Numbered from the stretch's first letter, positions 1 through 9,431 are shown. The stretch: 64,000 nucleotides of DNA from Desulfosporosinus fructosivorans (GCF_004766045.1 NZ_SPQQ01000002.1:496001-560000), one strand, 5' to 3'. Notes: a model not told the origin generated them from the sequence alone. Translations and numbers: made by a program.

Positions 1-316
1 AATCTAAGGCAGCTTCACTAGAATTAATAATCCTATGTTGCACTGCAGTCGGAATCATGATGAGGTCATCCTTCTCAATTAGGATCTCTTCGCCTTCGAT
101 CCATACCCGTCCTTCTCCAGTCAGTACGAAGATGACTTCTTCCACGTCTGGATGAATATGCGGTTTTCTGGAACCACCTTTAGTTTCAGGCAAAATACTA
201 ACTACTCGACAAGTTACTTTCTCCGCACCATTTGCTGCTGCCGATAGGAGTTCGGCCACTACTCGACCCGTCGCCTGTTCAAAATGAGCCTCCATAACGT
301 TTACTTTTTTAAACAT
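1..316 (-). CDS. cupin-domain protein (3' end outside window)
   Basis: Reading leftward from an ATG at 316, 105 codons are visible before the window edge, so the C-terminus is missing. The start sits behind a TAGGTAGGT site. A single-domain cupin fold is suggested by the RKPHIHPDVEEVIFVLTGEG segment (residues about 48-67), which holds the usual two His and Glu metal ligands, followed by a glycine-rich turn and a DDLIMIPTAVQHRI strand. Small cupins of this kind bind a metal or small ligand; the substrate cannot be told. It diverges from the MFS transporter gene at 711, with two large palindromes between, which suggests shared control. Confidence 0.8.
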   Translation of the reverse strand, partial: MFKKVNVMEAHFEQATGRVVAELLSAAANGAEKVTCRVVSILPETKGGSRKPHIHPDVEEVIFVLTGEGRVWIEGEEILIEKDDLIMIPTAVQHRIINSSEAALD

Positions 317-417
317 GATTTTACCTACCTATCAATTGTTAGTCTATGGGCTTAAAGATTAAACGAACTTTATCCCTCCTTGTGATTTATTTGGCATAAG
401 TGAGAAGAAGGATTTTC

Positions 418-450
418 ATCATATATCGTATATTATATACGATATATGAT
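418..450. promoter_or_regulatory. 33-nt inverted repeat, probable operator
   Basis: Two perfect 15-nt arms (418-432 and 436-450) flank a TTA spacer; each arm carries a CGTATA/TATACG core. It lies about 100 bp upstream of the cupin start and is very AT-rich, as expected for a dimeric repressor or activator site. A TATACGATAT-type core resembles GntR-family operators, but that is inference. No regulator gene for it is visible in the window. Confidence 0.6.
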
Positions 451-531
451 GACGACTTTAATTTAGCATTATCCATTAATCCTGTCAATAAGAAAATTCA
501 CAAAGATTTGAAATCTTGAAACAAATGATTT

Positions 532-575
532 ACAGGATTCCTAATATATGATATATCATATATTAGGAATCCTGT
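532..575. promoter_or_regulatory. 44-nt perfect palindrome in divergent intergenic region
   Basis: Bases 532-553 are the exact reverse complement of 554-575 with no spacer. The centre reads ATATATGATATATCATATAT and the outer part adds ACAGGATTCCT/AGGAATCCTGT. It shares the 9-mer ATCATATAT with the palindrome at 418-450, suggesting that one protein binds both. It lies 135 bp upstream of the MFS start. A hairpin or cruciform role is also possible, but no U-tract follows on either strand. Confidence 0.6.
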
Positions 576-710
576 GTGACTATTACAAGCACAATTACGT
601 TTACAGATCTGAATGCGATAGCTCTCTTTATTTGTGTTTATAGTAAAGTCCCTAATCAGGGTCACTATTGCATGCTGAATTAATACTGAGCAAGGGAGCA
701 AAGAAAAGAC

Positions 711-1886
711 ATGCCATCATCAGAACGCATCTTGAACAGGGAATTCTGTCTAATTTGGCTAGTGAATTTTTTCATTTTTATATCCTTTCAAATTTTAATT
801 CCTACGATCCCCCTTTTCGTCAGCAAGATCTTCCATAACGATGCAATTGTAGGCATTGTAGTGGGTGTTTACACTTTTTCAGCGGTCCTTTTGCGCCCTA
901 TATCTGGAAAATTGATGGAACGCCCTGAGGCTAAAGCTATCACTGTTTTAGGGCTGTTAGTTTTTGGTTTTTTGTCCATTTGTTACAATTTTTCTTCATC
1001 TCTACTTGTCTTTTTTCTCATACGAATTGGACATGGCGCTCTTTGGGGTATCTCGACTACAGCCACATCTGCAGTAGCAGCCGATGCTATCCCTGCCATG
1101 CGACGGGTCGAGGGAATGGGGTATTTCACCTTATCCCAGAATATTGCCATGGCTATAGGCCCTGGACTAGGGATCTATTTGATTTCCCGCTTTACATTCG
1201 GCAAACTGTTCTTCTGCTCCATGACCTTCAGTGTCATGGCCGCTCTGACTATGCTGAGAGTAAAGGCTCCAAAAAAGACGGACATTTCAGAGGGCGGCAT
1301 TCTAAATTTGCTGGAGAAAGCGGCATTAGCTCCGTCGCTAATCCTCTTCTGCGCTACCATGATTCAAGGTGCCATCGTTCCTTTCTTGCCTCTTTATGCC
1401 GGTGAAAAGGGAGTGATTAGCTACTTGGGTCTGTACTTTGCCACTTTTGCAACCGTGTTGGTATTGACGAGGCCTTTTGTGGGGCGCTTGGCCAACCGGA
1501 AGGGAATTTACATTGTCTCACTGGCGGGACTGATGGCAACGGTTATGGCCTTGATGCTCTTGTGCCGTTTGAATACTCTAACCGGACTGCTGGCTTCCGC
1601 CGTCTGTTGGGGGCTTGGCTTTGGTGCCATTCATCCCTTGATGATGGCTGCTGCCATCCAATTGGCACCTCACAACAAGGCCAAAGCAACTGCAACTATT
1701 TGGACCTTCTTTGACTTAGGGATTGGCATCGGGGCCATTTTGGCGGGATATGTTGCCAAGTATTGGGGATATGAGGCTATTTATCTTACTTTTACCATGT
1801 TCCCCTTATCGGCCATGGTGCTCCTAATATCAAAACGGGAGTTATTCCGCCCTACTCCCATAACGACGATATCTAATATTTCTTAA
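711..1886 (+). CDS. MFS transporter
   Basis: A 391-residue protein with about 12 hydrophobic segments, the normal length and topology of a major facilitator. An MFS loop 2-3 type motif is seen near residues 60-75 (RPISGKLMERPEAK), repeated in the second half as RPFVGRLANRKG (about 253-264). It should move a small solute or drug across the cytoplasmic membrane by proton coupling; the substrate is unknown. The ATG follows an AAGGGAG site. It is the first gene rightward from the palindromic divergent region and precedes the DASS transporter, so a joint catabolic or efflux role with the neighbours is only inferred. Confidence 0.88.
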   Translation: MPSSERILNREFCLIWLVNFFIFISFQILIPTIPLFVSKIFHNDAIVGIVVGVYTFSAVLLRPISGKLMERPEAKAITVLGLLVFGFLSICYNFSSSLLVFFLIRIGHGALWGISTTATSAVAADAIPAMRRVEGMGYFTLSQNIAMAIGPGLGIYLISRFTFGKLFFCSMTFSVMAALTMLRVKAPKKTDISEGGILNLLEKAALAPSLILFCATMIQGAIVPFLPLYAGEKGVISYLGLYFATFATVLVLTRPFVGRLANRKGIYIVSLAGLMATVMALMLLCRLNTLTGLLASAVCWGLGFGAIHPLMMAAAIQLAPHNKAKATATIWTFFDLGIGIGAILAGYVAKYWGYEAIYLTFTMFPLSAMVLLISKRELFRPTPITTISNIS

Positions 1887-1953
1887 CAATAACGTGTAGT
1901 CCTTGAGTCACTTTATTCCGATTCTGCTATTAAACTGAACATATTGGTTACTG

Positions 1954-1980
1954 GATCATTAATAGAGCTGTTTAATGATC
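1954..1980. other. 9-bp inverted repeat in 325-bp gap
   Basis: GATCATTAA (1954-1962) and TTAATGATC (1972-1980) are perfect arms around a 9-nt loop, followed by AACGTTTTTCC. This could be a weak terminator for the MFS gene or an operator of the DASS gene. Apart from this, the gap 1887-2211 shows only a purine-rich stretch near 2082-2097. Confidence 0.4.
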
Positions 1981-2211
1981 AACGTTTTTCCATATACAAC
2001 AGCTTATTAAAGTAATCCCCGCCAAGCTCATTTATCGAAGTTTGGGGTTAAAATAGAATCAATAAAGTTTAGTTAACCGAAAGGAGGAGTAGTAAAGGAA
2101 TATCTTATTATTCATTGACGAAGTTACAAACTAGCCATGTCAAGCCTAAGCAAAGTGACGGTGGAGGCGTTCATGAAATGCTCCACGCCTAAATTAATTG
2201 GAGGTGTATTT

Positions 2212-3786
2212 ATGAGTGAACAACCCAAATCCAAAATAGACATGAGTTCAGGATGGAAAAGTTTCGAAGAGTTAAAAGAAAGCTATAGTCCTGCCGAAAT
2301 AAAATTTGAAAAGGCTCGGCGTTCGATCGGCCTCTGGCTGGGGCCATTACTGTTCATGATCATTTTGCTTATGCCGGCACCTGCTGGATTGACCTTCAAG
2401 GCCCAGGAAGTTTTAGCCATCACGGCTTTGACCATTACTTGGTGGATTTGCGAACCCATTCCCATTCCCGCTGCAGGTTTAATTCCATTCATTATGATTC
2501 CGGCCATGAGTATAATTCCTCTTAAAGATTTTCTCGCGGTCCTAGGGCATGAAAACAACTGGCTCATGATCGGCGCCTATATATTTATTGGAGCACTGGT
2601 GCAACATGGTTTCACAAAGCGCATGGCCTTATGGATCCTATCCCGCAAAGTGGCCTCCGTCAGCCCTTTTGCCCTGCTATTCACCTATACGTTAGCCGTT
2701 GCCATCGTTTCAGCATTCTTATCCAACATCGCCTGCACGATGCTCTTTTTGGTCATTGGCGCCGGCGTTGCTGAAGCGTTGAACATCAATAACGTTCACC
2801 CCTTTTCTAAGGCCATGAAGTTTGGCGCAGCTTATGGTTCTCAGGCGGGTGGTTTCATGACACCCATCGGCTCTCCTAATACAAATTTCTTAGCCATGGG
2901 ACTGATCGCTTCCTTAACTGGATATCAGGTTCGGTTTGGCGACTGGATGGCGTTTGGTATTCCTTTCGGCATTGTAATGTTGGTTATCATGATCTTTTAC
3001 TTCCGTGGCATTTTCAACCTGAAGCTGGAAAACCTGGGGTCCGCCCGGGAATATGCAGAACGAGAACTGAAGGCCATGGGACCTCTGACTGTGGGAGAAC
3101 GCAATGGGTTGATCGTACTGATCACAGCCATTGTCTTATGGCTAGTGCCCAGCGTGGCATCCATGATTTTGGGGAAAGACGCCGCTTTGACAAAATATCT
3201 TGATACAGTCCTCAATGGAACGATCGTGGCCCTTTTTGCCGCATTACTCGCCTTTTTGCTACCTACCGACTGGAAAGAACGAAAGTTTACAGTCAACTGG
3301 ACTAATTCAGAGCGTGAGGTCAACTGGGGAGCCATTATCATCGTCACCACGGGCTTTGCCTTAGGCAACGCCATGAATGCCAAGGATGTGGGACTCCTCG
3401 CCTGGAGCGCCAATCAGCTTTCCTATGTTTTTGCTGGTTCCTCACCCTGGATGGTTATCCTTGGGCTTACGACCATCGGCGTAGCACTGACTCAGTTTCT
3501 GCCCAACGTTCCGGCCATCGCCATGCTTATTCCCATCGCGGTTCCTACTGCGCTGGCAGTCGGGCTAAACCCGGTGGCCATAGGATTGACCGTCGCAATC
3601 GCCTGTCAGCAATCTTATGCCATGCCTATTGCAGCACCTCAAATGGCCCTAGTTTACGGGAGCGGCGGTCTTAAAATTACGGAGTTTGTAAAAGTGGGCA
3701 GTGTCTTGAGCCTATTTTCTATTCCGATTACCGCCTTCGTTATTTATAACTGGACCAACTGGCTTTTCCCCTTCCTCGCTAAATAA
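2212..3786 (+). CDS. DASS/SLC13-family anion:Na+ symporter
   Basis: A 524-residue polytopic protein of the divalent anion:sodium symporter family, which imports dicarboxylates, citrate, sulfate or related anions. The two signature regions are visible: LSNIACTML plus FMTPIGSPNTNFLAMG in the first repeat, and the FLPNVPAIAMLIPIA region with SYAMPIAAP in the second. The start was put at ATG 2212 because GGAGGTG lies 7 nt upstream; an in-frame TTG at 2137 has no ribosome site. A 6-bp hairpin (2161-2166/2181-2186) lies just before the start. Followed by an amidohydrolase gene, so it probably imports that enzyme's substrate; the exact anion is unknown. Confidence 0.9.
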   Translation: MSEQPKSKIDMSSGWKSFEELKESYSPAEIKFEKARRSIGLWLGPLLFMIILLMPAPAGLTFKAQEVLAITALTITWWICEPIPIPAAGLIPFIMIPAMSIIPLKDFLAVLGHENNWLMIGAYIFIGALVQHGFTKRMALWILSRKVASVSPFALLFTYTLAVAIVSAFLSNIACTMLFLVIGAGVAEALNINNVHPFSKAMKFGAAYGSQAGGFMTPIGSPNTNFLAMGLIASLTGYQVRFGDWMAFGIPFGIVMLVIMIFYFRGIFNLKLENLGSAREYAERELKAMGPLTVGERNGLIVLITAIVLWLVPSVASMILGKDAALTKYLDTVLNGTIVALFAALLAFLLPTDWKERKFTVNWTNSEREVNWGAIIIVTTGFALGNAMNAKDVGLLAWSANQLSYVFAGSSPWMVILGLTTIGVALTQFLPNVPAIAMLIPIAVPTALAVGLNPVAIGLTVAIACQQSYAMPIAAPQMALVYGSGGLKITEFVKVGSVLSLFSIPITAFVIYNWTNWLFPFLAK

Positions 3787-3840
3787 CGACCAACAATGGC
3801 CAAAAAACAACCTTCTTGGAGGTATTATCTATGAAAATTA

Positions 3841-4842
3841 TTGATGCACCACCATTACATGCCACTGAAAATCTACCAAGAATTTTCCGATCCCTATGGA
3901 CCCTCGAAACGAGTTGTCGACAGTAAGAATGACTTTACCTTCAATGTTCGCCTACACCAGCTAGATGCTCACTTGAGAGATATGGATGAAGCCGGTGTTG
4001 ATATGACCCTCTTGAGCTTATCCCAATGGAATACAGGTGGGCCCGAACTGTGCCGCCGGATTAACGAGGCAGTTGCCGAAGACCTGATCCGTCATCCGGA
4101 TCGTCTCCTTGCAGCGGGATGCATCCCCCAAGACAATGCTGAAGCGGCTGTGGCTGAGATGGAATACATGATCAAAGAATTAAAGTTTCAGGGTATTGCC
4201 ATGCTTACCTCTATGGGGGCCGACGTGAACATGAGCAACAAGGATTTGATGTGGCCCATGTTTCAGAAAGCCTGTGAGCTGGATGTGCCCATCTTCTTAC
4301 ATCCCCACCTAAAACCATATGGCATTGAACTAGATTGCACGATCAACCGGGCCATAGGACGTGGTTTTGATGAGAACAAGGCCTTTTTGAGGATCATTTA
4401 CGATGTCTATCCTCATTTTCCAGATATTAAATTCGTGATGCCCCATTTTGGTGGCAGTACCTTAGCTATGAAAGGCCGCATGAACATGTTTTTTGAGCCT
4501 CGGGAAGATTTGGGTATTCCCGTGCCCCAAGAAATCAAGCCGTTGCCTAAAACTATGTTAGAAATTGATGAATTGGGATATAAGAAAGCCTTTGACAAAC
4601 TTTTCGACAAACTCTATTGGGACGGAGCTGGCTCTAGTGGTTGGGAACCCATAACCAAGCTAGCCATGATGACGGTTCGTCACGACCGACTTATGTGGGG
4701 TTGTGATTACCCCTTTGAAATACACACAGGCCGAGATATCAAATATTACTTAGACAGTGTGCGCAACCTGGATATTTCGGCTGCGGACAAAGAGGCTTTT
4801 TTGGGCGGCAATTTGTTGCACTTGCTGAAACTTGACAAGTAA
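3841..4842 (+). CDS. ACMSD-like amidohydrolase (Amidohydro_2), apparent N-terminal frameshift
   Basis: About 333 residues of the metal-dependent TIM-barrel family that includes ACMSD and resorcylate decarboxylases. Visible are the HHHY segment at the N-terminus, IFLHPHL (about 152-158), VMPHFGG (about 199-205) and the late MWGCDYPFE acidic motif. The good start is odd: GGAGG (3818-3822) is ideally placed for ATG 3831, which reads M-K-I-I-D-A, exactly a family N-terminus, but that frame stops at 3926. Shifting by a 2-nt gain at 3845-3850 joins it to HHHYMP. The open frame itself can start only at TTG 3841 or ATG 3844, 18-21 nt from the site. Either a real frameshift or a sequence error. Confidence 0.8.
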   Translation: MMHHHYMPLKIYQEFSDPYGPSKRVVDSKNDFTFNVRLHQLDAHLRDMDEAGVDMTLLSLSQWNTGGPELCRRINEAVAEDLIRHPDRLLAAGCIPQDNAEAAVAEMEYMIKELKFQGIAMLTSMGADVNMSNKDLMWPMFQKACELDVPIFLHPHLKPYGIELDCTINRAIGRGFDENKAFLRIIYDVYPHFPDIKFVMPHFGGSTLAMKGRMNMFFEPREDLGIPVPQEIKPLPKTMLEIDELGYKKAFDKLFDKLYWDGAGSSGWEPITKLAMMTVRHDRLMWGCDYPFEIHTGRDIKYYLDSVRNLDISAADKEAFLGGNLLHLLKLDK

Positions 4843-4968
4843 AGCAAAGGAAATGAACATTCTGTGTGACACATTCACCCGCCAGGCCATCAGCTCAAAC
4901 TAATCTGAACAAAACCGGCTAAAACAACCGGAGGGGAGCTTGATAAATTTCTCTCGGAGGTGATACTG

Positions 4969-5820
4969 ATGCAACGAAGTGGCGGAGAAGTTCTGGAAAT
5001 GATGAAAGAACTAGCACCCATTTTGAAAGATATAACCGGTCAGGACATGGGTATTTCTGTCATCAAGGATGATATCATTTTGACCTATGTTGCAGCCAAA
5101 TCGTTGGACCTAAAAACAAAAGCCGGGGATACTCTCAAAGTCAATAACGGACCAGTGGCCCGCTGCCTAAAGTCGGGCGAACAAGTTGTTCAAGTGTTCA
5201 GGAAAGATGAATCCCCCTTCGGCGTACCTTTTATCAACTGTTCCACCCCAATCAAGGATGGAGGTAAAGTCGTGGGTTGCATAGTTATGACCCAGCCCAT
5301 TACTAATTTAGAGAAGATTAACACCTTTGCTGGTGAGCTGGCCGGCTCCGCTCAACAGTTCAGCGCTGGCATGATGGAGTTATATACAAAGGCTATGGAG
5401 ATTTCAGACAACAGCAAGAGATTAGAGCAATTACAAATAAATTTGAGTGAAGCTGTCTCTCAAACTGATCAAATCGTGGATTTCATTAAAAGCGTGGCGA
5501 GACAGACGAATTTATTGGGATTAAATGCATCCATAGAAGCAGCCAGGCTGGGAGAATCCGGCAGAGGGTTCAGCGTTGTGGCGGAGGAGGTGAGAAAGCT
5601 GGCCGCCGTAAGTGCCGAATCAGTCAAGAAGATTACCCAGTCTTTGCAGGAAATCAACAAGTCTATCCAAGCATTGGGAGAGAGTACCAGCTCTTTTGAA
5701 GCATCTGTATCCCGGCAATCAGATACGATCCAGGAACTGACGGCATCCAGCCAGAACCTGGCCGCCATGGCCACCGATTTGTCTGCTGTTGCTGATGAGA
5801 TGTTTTCTGTTAAGGGTTAA
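4969..5820 (+). CDS. soluble methyl-accepting chemotaxis-like transducer
   Basis: A 283-residue protein without membrane segments. Residues about 1-125 form an unassigned N-terminal sensor-like domain; the C-terminal half is a coiled coil with the conserved MCP hairpin tip, [20 protein letters not shown] (about 178-197), followed by [15 protein letters not shown]. It would couple a cytoplasmic ligand signal to CheA/CheW. ATG 4969 is preferred over the in-frame GTG at 4960 because GGAGG (4956-4960) is 8 nt upstream. It ends the transporter-amidohydrolase group, so the imported compound or its product may be the ligand (inference). It is much shorter than membrane MCPs. Confidence 0.85.
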   Translation: MQRSGGEVLEMMKELAPILKDITGQDMGISVIKDDIILTYVAAKSLDLKTKAGDTLKVNNGPVARCLKSGEQVVQVFRKDESPFGVPFINCSTPIKDGGKVVGCIVMTQPITNLEKINTFAGELAGSAQQFSAGMMELYTKAMEISDNSKRLEQLQINLSEAVSQTDQIVDFIKSVARQTNLLGLNASIEAARLGESGRGFSVVAEEVRKLAAVSAESVKKITQSLQEINKSIQALGESTSSFEASVSRQSDTIQELTASSQNLAAMATDLSAVADEMFSVKG

Positions 5821-5958
5821 CTGAAACCATCGTATTAAACTCTACAAGTCCGACCTTTTCTGGAGTTCAGTTCAAGACAATGAATTGGAGGATGGGCGAG
5901 GATACATAGCTTGTAATAACGTACGCCGCTTTCTTGATTACCTATGGTCATCCACGCT

Positions 5959-6016
5959 GTTTAGAAAAAGAAACACAAGACTTGCGCAAAGCTGTCTTGT
6001 GTTTCTTTTTCTAAAC
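5959..6016. terminator. strong bidirectional hairpin terminator
   Basis: Perfect 23-bp arms (5959-5981 and 5994-6016) with a 12-nt loop. The arms contain A5 and T5 runs so either strand gives a stem with a U-rich side. It separates the rightward MCP-like gene from the leftward PucR-type gene. The rest of 5821-6154 holds nothing recognisable. Confidence 0.8.
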
Positions 6017-6154
6017 CGATCCCATCAAGTATTAACGTTGCATTCTTCTCGGGGCCTTACAGTAAATTAACTAATTAACCAAAACTCTCATCTCATTAAT
6101 TCCTTCCATCAGGAAGAGCGATTAAATTTCTATAATCATTTAAGTACAAATCAC

Positions 6155-7819
6155 CTATTCGCTCGTCTGATTCAACAGGAGCATGATTTTGAGTCCCAAC
6201 TCCAGTTCCAATCGGTTTTTATTATTCTCCAAATTAAGTTCCGTGATATCTTTAATCCTTTCTAAACGATAGAGCAAGGTTTTGTAATGAATAAAAAGTT
6301 CTTTTGCAGCCTTACTCGCATTCCCATTACACTCCAAGAATACTTTTAAACTTTTAAGGAGTTCTCCTTGATTAGTCTGATCATGATCATAGAGTTTCTT
6401 TAGTGGTCTTGGCACAAATTCCTCTAAGGCATTACGTTCACCAAACTTACAAAGTATCCGAAGGACTCCCAGTTCTTGGAAGCTAGAAATCACATTATCG
6501 CCATGGAGCATTTCCCCAAAAAGAATTGCATCCTGCGCTTCTTTATAGCTTTGGGGAATATCCTGAATCTCTGCGGCTACATCTCCTATACCCATGCTGA
6601 TCGAGATTTTTTTAAGTCTTTTCTTCATTAGATTCTGAACTTCTAGACCCGTCTTTTTAATATCTTGCAACAACTGCTCTATATTCTCAATCACCGGCCA
6701 TAAGACAATGATGGAGTCGCCCTTATGTCCCAGGATAAAGTCTCTGGTCTGGAACTTCATAAGGCTCGTAATCATGGTCTGAATCTCTGATTTAATCCCT
6801 TGCAAGGCCAATTTATCTGGTTGTACCTTCTTCTCCGCCAAGTAGGCATCAATATGCTTGATATTAAAAAGCACGACCACAAAAGGACGATTAATATCCC
6901 ATTCTAGCAGACTTGCTCGCTCTAAAAGAGTATTAACTTCCACTTCACCACTGATTAGATGTTCAATAATATCATTACGGAACTTTTGTTCCACTTCTTT
7001 AACCGCAAACCGCTTCACTCTATCTAACGTTACAACCGTGGCAGCGTGCTCCAAACAAATGAAATCCATATCCTGCAAAGGCCTATTAATTTCAGCGACG
7101 GTCAAATAAGCTTTGATTTGATTGAGCGCCTGGATGGGTACAACAACCTGGGGAATCGGTTCTTCTCCACAGGAAGGGAAGACGACCATGTGGCGATAAA
7201 AGCTGAATTTATCACTTAACAATTCGCGATCATAAAGCTCCGTCACTTCACTAAACTGATTAATTTTTTCATCTGTCGTATGGAGGCATTTTCGACTTTT
7301 GTCAAAGACAGCAACGGGATTCCCAATCAACTCAGCCAGAGTAGTCGTTATACTTTCCAGCCCTTCACAATGAAGGGCCAAAGCGGTAAAGCGTTCTTGC
7401 ACTTCCTTATAATATTTAAGTTCAACAACCTGTTTATTAAAAAGCATCTCCATCACAGGATACATAATGTCGACAAAGCGGACATTGCCTTCTAGTTCAA
7501 TGATGGGCAATCCTACTTCATTGGCAGTCTCAATAATTTCCTGCGGAATATCATCCACAAATCGTCTTACCTTAACAGCGAGGGCGCAGACTCCTTTGGC
7601 GGAAAGCTTTTGAATGAACTCCGGATAGTTGACCTCTCCACCTGACGTTGAATATAAACTAGTCAGGAGTAATTCCCCTCCCGATAACCAATTTACAATA
7701 TCCGGGGCCTCCATAATGGTAACACCTTTGACAACATTGTCTAGGTTTTGATAACCCGCAACGACTTGCGAGGCTTTAAGCGGTCCTAATTGCATCAATT
7801 CTTTAACCGTTATCTCCAA
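6155..7819 (-). CDS. PucR/CdaR-family transcriptional regulator
   Basis: A 554-residue regulator with the PucR family plan: an N-terminal PucR sensory domain (about 1-125, GGELLLTSLY near residue 49), a central GGDEF-like CdaR region, and a C-terminal helix-turn-helix (GNASKAAKELFIHYKTLLYR, about 491-510). The start was set at TTG 7819, giving an MEITVKEL-type N-terminus with GGGGGTGG five nt upstream; an in-frame TTG at 7834 lacks a site. In Bacillus, PucR activates purine and allantoin catabolic genes, and this gene is embedded in the allantoin island 39 bp downstream of allE, so it probably controls the island in response to a pathway intermediate. Confidence 0.9.
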   Translation of the reverse strand: MEITVKELMQLGPLKASQVVAGYQNLDNVVKGVTIMEAPDIVNWLSGGELLLTSLYSTSGGEVNYPEFIQKLSAKGVCALAVKVRRFVDDIPQEIIETANEVGLPIIELEGNVRFVDIMYPVMEMLFNKQVVELKYYKEVQERFTALALHCEGLESITTTLAELIGNPVAVFDKSRKCLHTTDEKINQFSEVTELYDRELLSDKFSFYRHMVVFPSCGEEPIPQVVVPIQALNQIKAYLTVAEINRPLQDMDFICLEHAATVVTLDRVKRFAVKEVEQKFRNDIIEHLISGEVEVNTLLERASLLEWDINRPFVVVLFNIKHIDAYLAEKKVQPDKLALQGIKSEIQTMITSLMKFQTRDFILGHKGDSIIVLWPVIENIEQLLQDIKKTGLEVQNLMKKRLKKISISMGIGDVAAEIQDIPQSYKEAQDAILFGEMLHGDNVISSFQELGVLRILCKFGERNALEEFVPRPLKKLYDHDQTNQGELLKSLKVFLECNGNASKAAKELFIHYKTLLYRLERIKDITELNLENNKNRLELELGLKIMLLLNQTSE

Positions 7820-7858
7820 TATTACCACCCCCAAGGCCGTATCTTATCCAATTAATTC

Positions 7859-8620
7859 TTATAATTCAATATCTCGATTACAGTCTTTGGTGTAGATATA
7901 AGTAAATCGCGTGCGCCCAACTCCATAGCAGGCTTGGGGGACATAAGGACCAAACCAGATAAAGTCTTCTGTCTTCACAGGAATCCAACGATCGTCAATG
8001 AGATAGACCCCTTCACCTTCCAAAAGATAGAGTCCATGCTCTTGGACATGGGTCTCAATAAACGGATGACAGCCTCCCGGATAGAAACTTAACGTATGAA
8101 AGTTTACATCAAAACCCAAATCAGTGGGGAGGACATTCTTAATCTTGACATTTTCCATGTCGTCATAATCTTCCTCTGGAATTTCATTCAGATTTCCAAC
8201 CACAATTCTTGCTTCATATCCAGTTAAGGGACGATAACGTTGTTTATATAGAAGCAACCTGCATGATTCTTGAGCTTTATTTTTAAAACCTAGACCCAAG
8301 GACGCTGGGGCAAACACAAACCCTCCAGCCGTCAGTGTATAGGCTTTATTTTCTACAGTAACCGTGACTTCTCCTGCCATCACATAAACAAACGTTTCTA
8401 TGCCCTCTTCTTGGAAAGGCTTATTTGTCCCACCATTGGGGAGAATTTCTACCGTATACATAGCAAAACGAGGACCGAGTTCAGGTGAAGCAATAATGCT
8501 CGTACGGCAATCTTGCAGATTGGGAATGACATTATTCACCCTACCTTCTGGAGGAATCAAGGCATACCTGCCGTGTTGGATAAGAGCGCGCGTGGAAAGT
8601 AAATCATTTGGATAACCCAT
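7859..8620 (-). CDS. allE: (S)-ureidoglycine aminohydrolase
   Basis: A 253-residue bicupin of the AllE/YlbA family, which hydrolyses (S)-ureidoglycine to (S)-ureidoglycolate and ammonia using Mn2+. The N-terminus (GYPNDLLSTRALIQHGRYAL) matches the family, and the C-terminal cupin shows HPFIETHVQEHGLYLLEGEG (about 180-199), which supplies the His/Glu metal ligands. The first cupin lacks a clear metal set, as is usual. The ATG follows AAAGGGG. It lies directly upstream of the PucR-type gene on the same strand and diverges from allA. Confidence 0.93.
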   Translation of the reverse strand: MGYPNDLLSTRALIQHGRYALIPPEGRVNNVIPNLQDCRTSIIASPELGPRFAMYTVEILPNGGTNKPFQEEGIETFVYVMAGEVTVTVENKAYTLTAGGFVFAPASLGLGFKNKAQESCRLLLYKQRYRPLTGYEARIVVGNLNEIPEEDYDDMENVKIKNVLPTDLGFDVNFHTLSFYPGGCHPFIETHVQEHGLYLLEGEGVYLIDDRWIPVKTEDFIWFGPYVPQACYGVGRTRFTYIYTKDCNRDIEL

Positions 8621-8828
8621 GATTAAAAACCCCTTTCAAAATAAGCACAAGATTATAAATAGCTAGATCTTTCTCTTTAATATTAACATTCGGCAATTTC
8701 CCTCCTGTTCCTCTACCTAATATTGATAAATACTCCATCTACAATTTATCCACAATGGCTAAAGGATTATTCAGGCTGAACAAGAACATGATAACTAGCA
8801 ATCTAACCCGTTAAGAAAGGAAAAAAAC

Positions 8829-9350
8829 ATGACTTTAATACTTAAAGTAGAACTCCTCACGTCTGAATCTTTCCGACCTTTTGGTTGTGTTATCTCCAAA
8901 GACCCGGGAACCCCACTGATTAAACAGACACCTCCCAAATTCACGTCACGTATGCCCTTTGAAGTTGACGACGGAAAAGCAGAGTTTGTTTATGCTCTTC
9001 TCGAACGAAAGGAATTTAAGTTTTCCTTATTAGAACGACATCTTAGAGTAACACAGGGTTTCTTCCCCATGTCCAATGGCCCTGCCATTATCACCGTCGC
9101 CCCAGCCACAGATCCGCTAGATCCCGAAAGCCTTCCTAATCCAGATACCGTACGGGCTTTTCTCCTGGAAAGTGATAAAGCTTTTGTCCTCCATCGTGGT
9201 GTTTGGCATGGCACAATTCTTCCATTGGAACCTCATTTTGCTTACATTCTAGCTACAAGGGATAAAACCACAGATGAATCTTCCTCTCCGCTTTATGATG
9301 GAGATGTACAAATACGGGACCTCGGAGTGACCTTTGAGCTAATCCTTTAA
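8829..9350 (+). CDS. allA: ureidoglycolate lyase
   Basis: A 173-residue cupin-like lyase that splits (S)-ureidoglycolate into glyoxylate and urea, the last step of this island. It has family features: EAFRPFG-like N-terminus (ESFRPFGCVISK), ERHLRVTQGFFPM (about 63-75), and the C-terminal HRGVWHGTILPL (about 123-134). ATG follows AAGAAAGG. It stands alone on the plus strand between allE and allC, both on the minus strand, and ends at a strong terminator. No urease or glyoxylate carboligase gene is in the window, so urea and glyoxylate fate is unseen. Confidence 0.92.
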   Translation: MTLILKVELLTSESFRPFGCVISKDPGTPLIKQTPPKFTSRMPFEVDDGKAEFVYALLERKEFKFSLLERHLRVTQGFFPMSNGPAIITVAPATDPLDPESLPNPDTVRAFLLESDKAFVLHRGVWHGTILPLEPHFAYILATRDKTTDESSSPLYDGDVQIRDLGVTFELIL

Positions 9351-9383
9351 TAACCCAAGTAACTTCACAAGCCCCACCTTAAA

Positions 9384-9431
9384 CCAAAAAGCCCCACAGA
9401 TTTTCTAACGATTATCTGTGGGGCTTTTTGG
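9384..9431. terminator. convergent bidirectional terminator
   Basis: Perfect 18-bp arms (9384-9401, 9414-9431) with CCAAAAAGCCCCACAGAT on the left, so both strands yield a GC-rich stem followed by T5. It lies between convergent allA and allC. Confidence 0.9.

Noticed and set aside
5885..6070. 61-codon rightward ORF after the MCP-like gene
   Set aside because: It reads straight through the 23-bp terminator hairpin and shows no homology.
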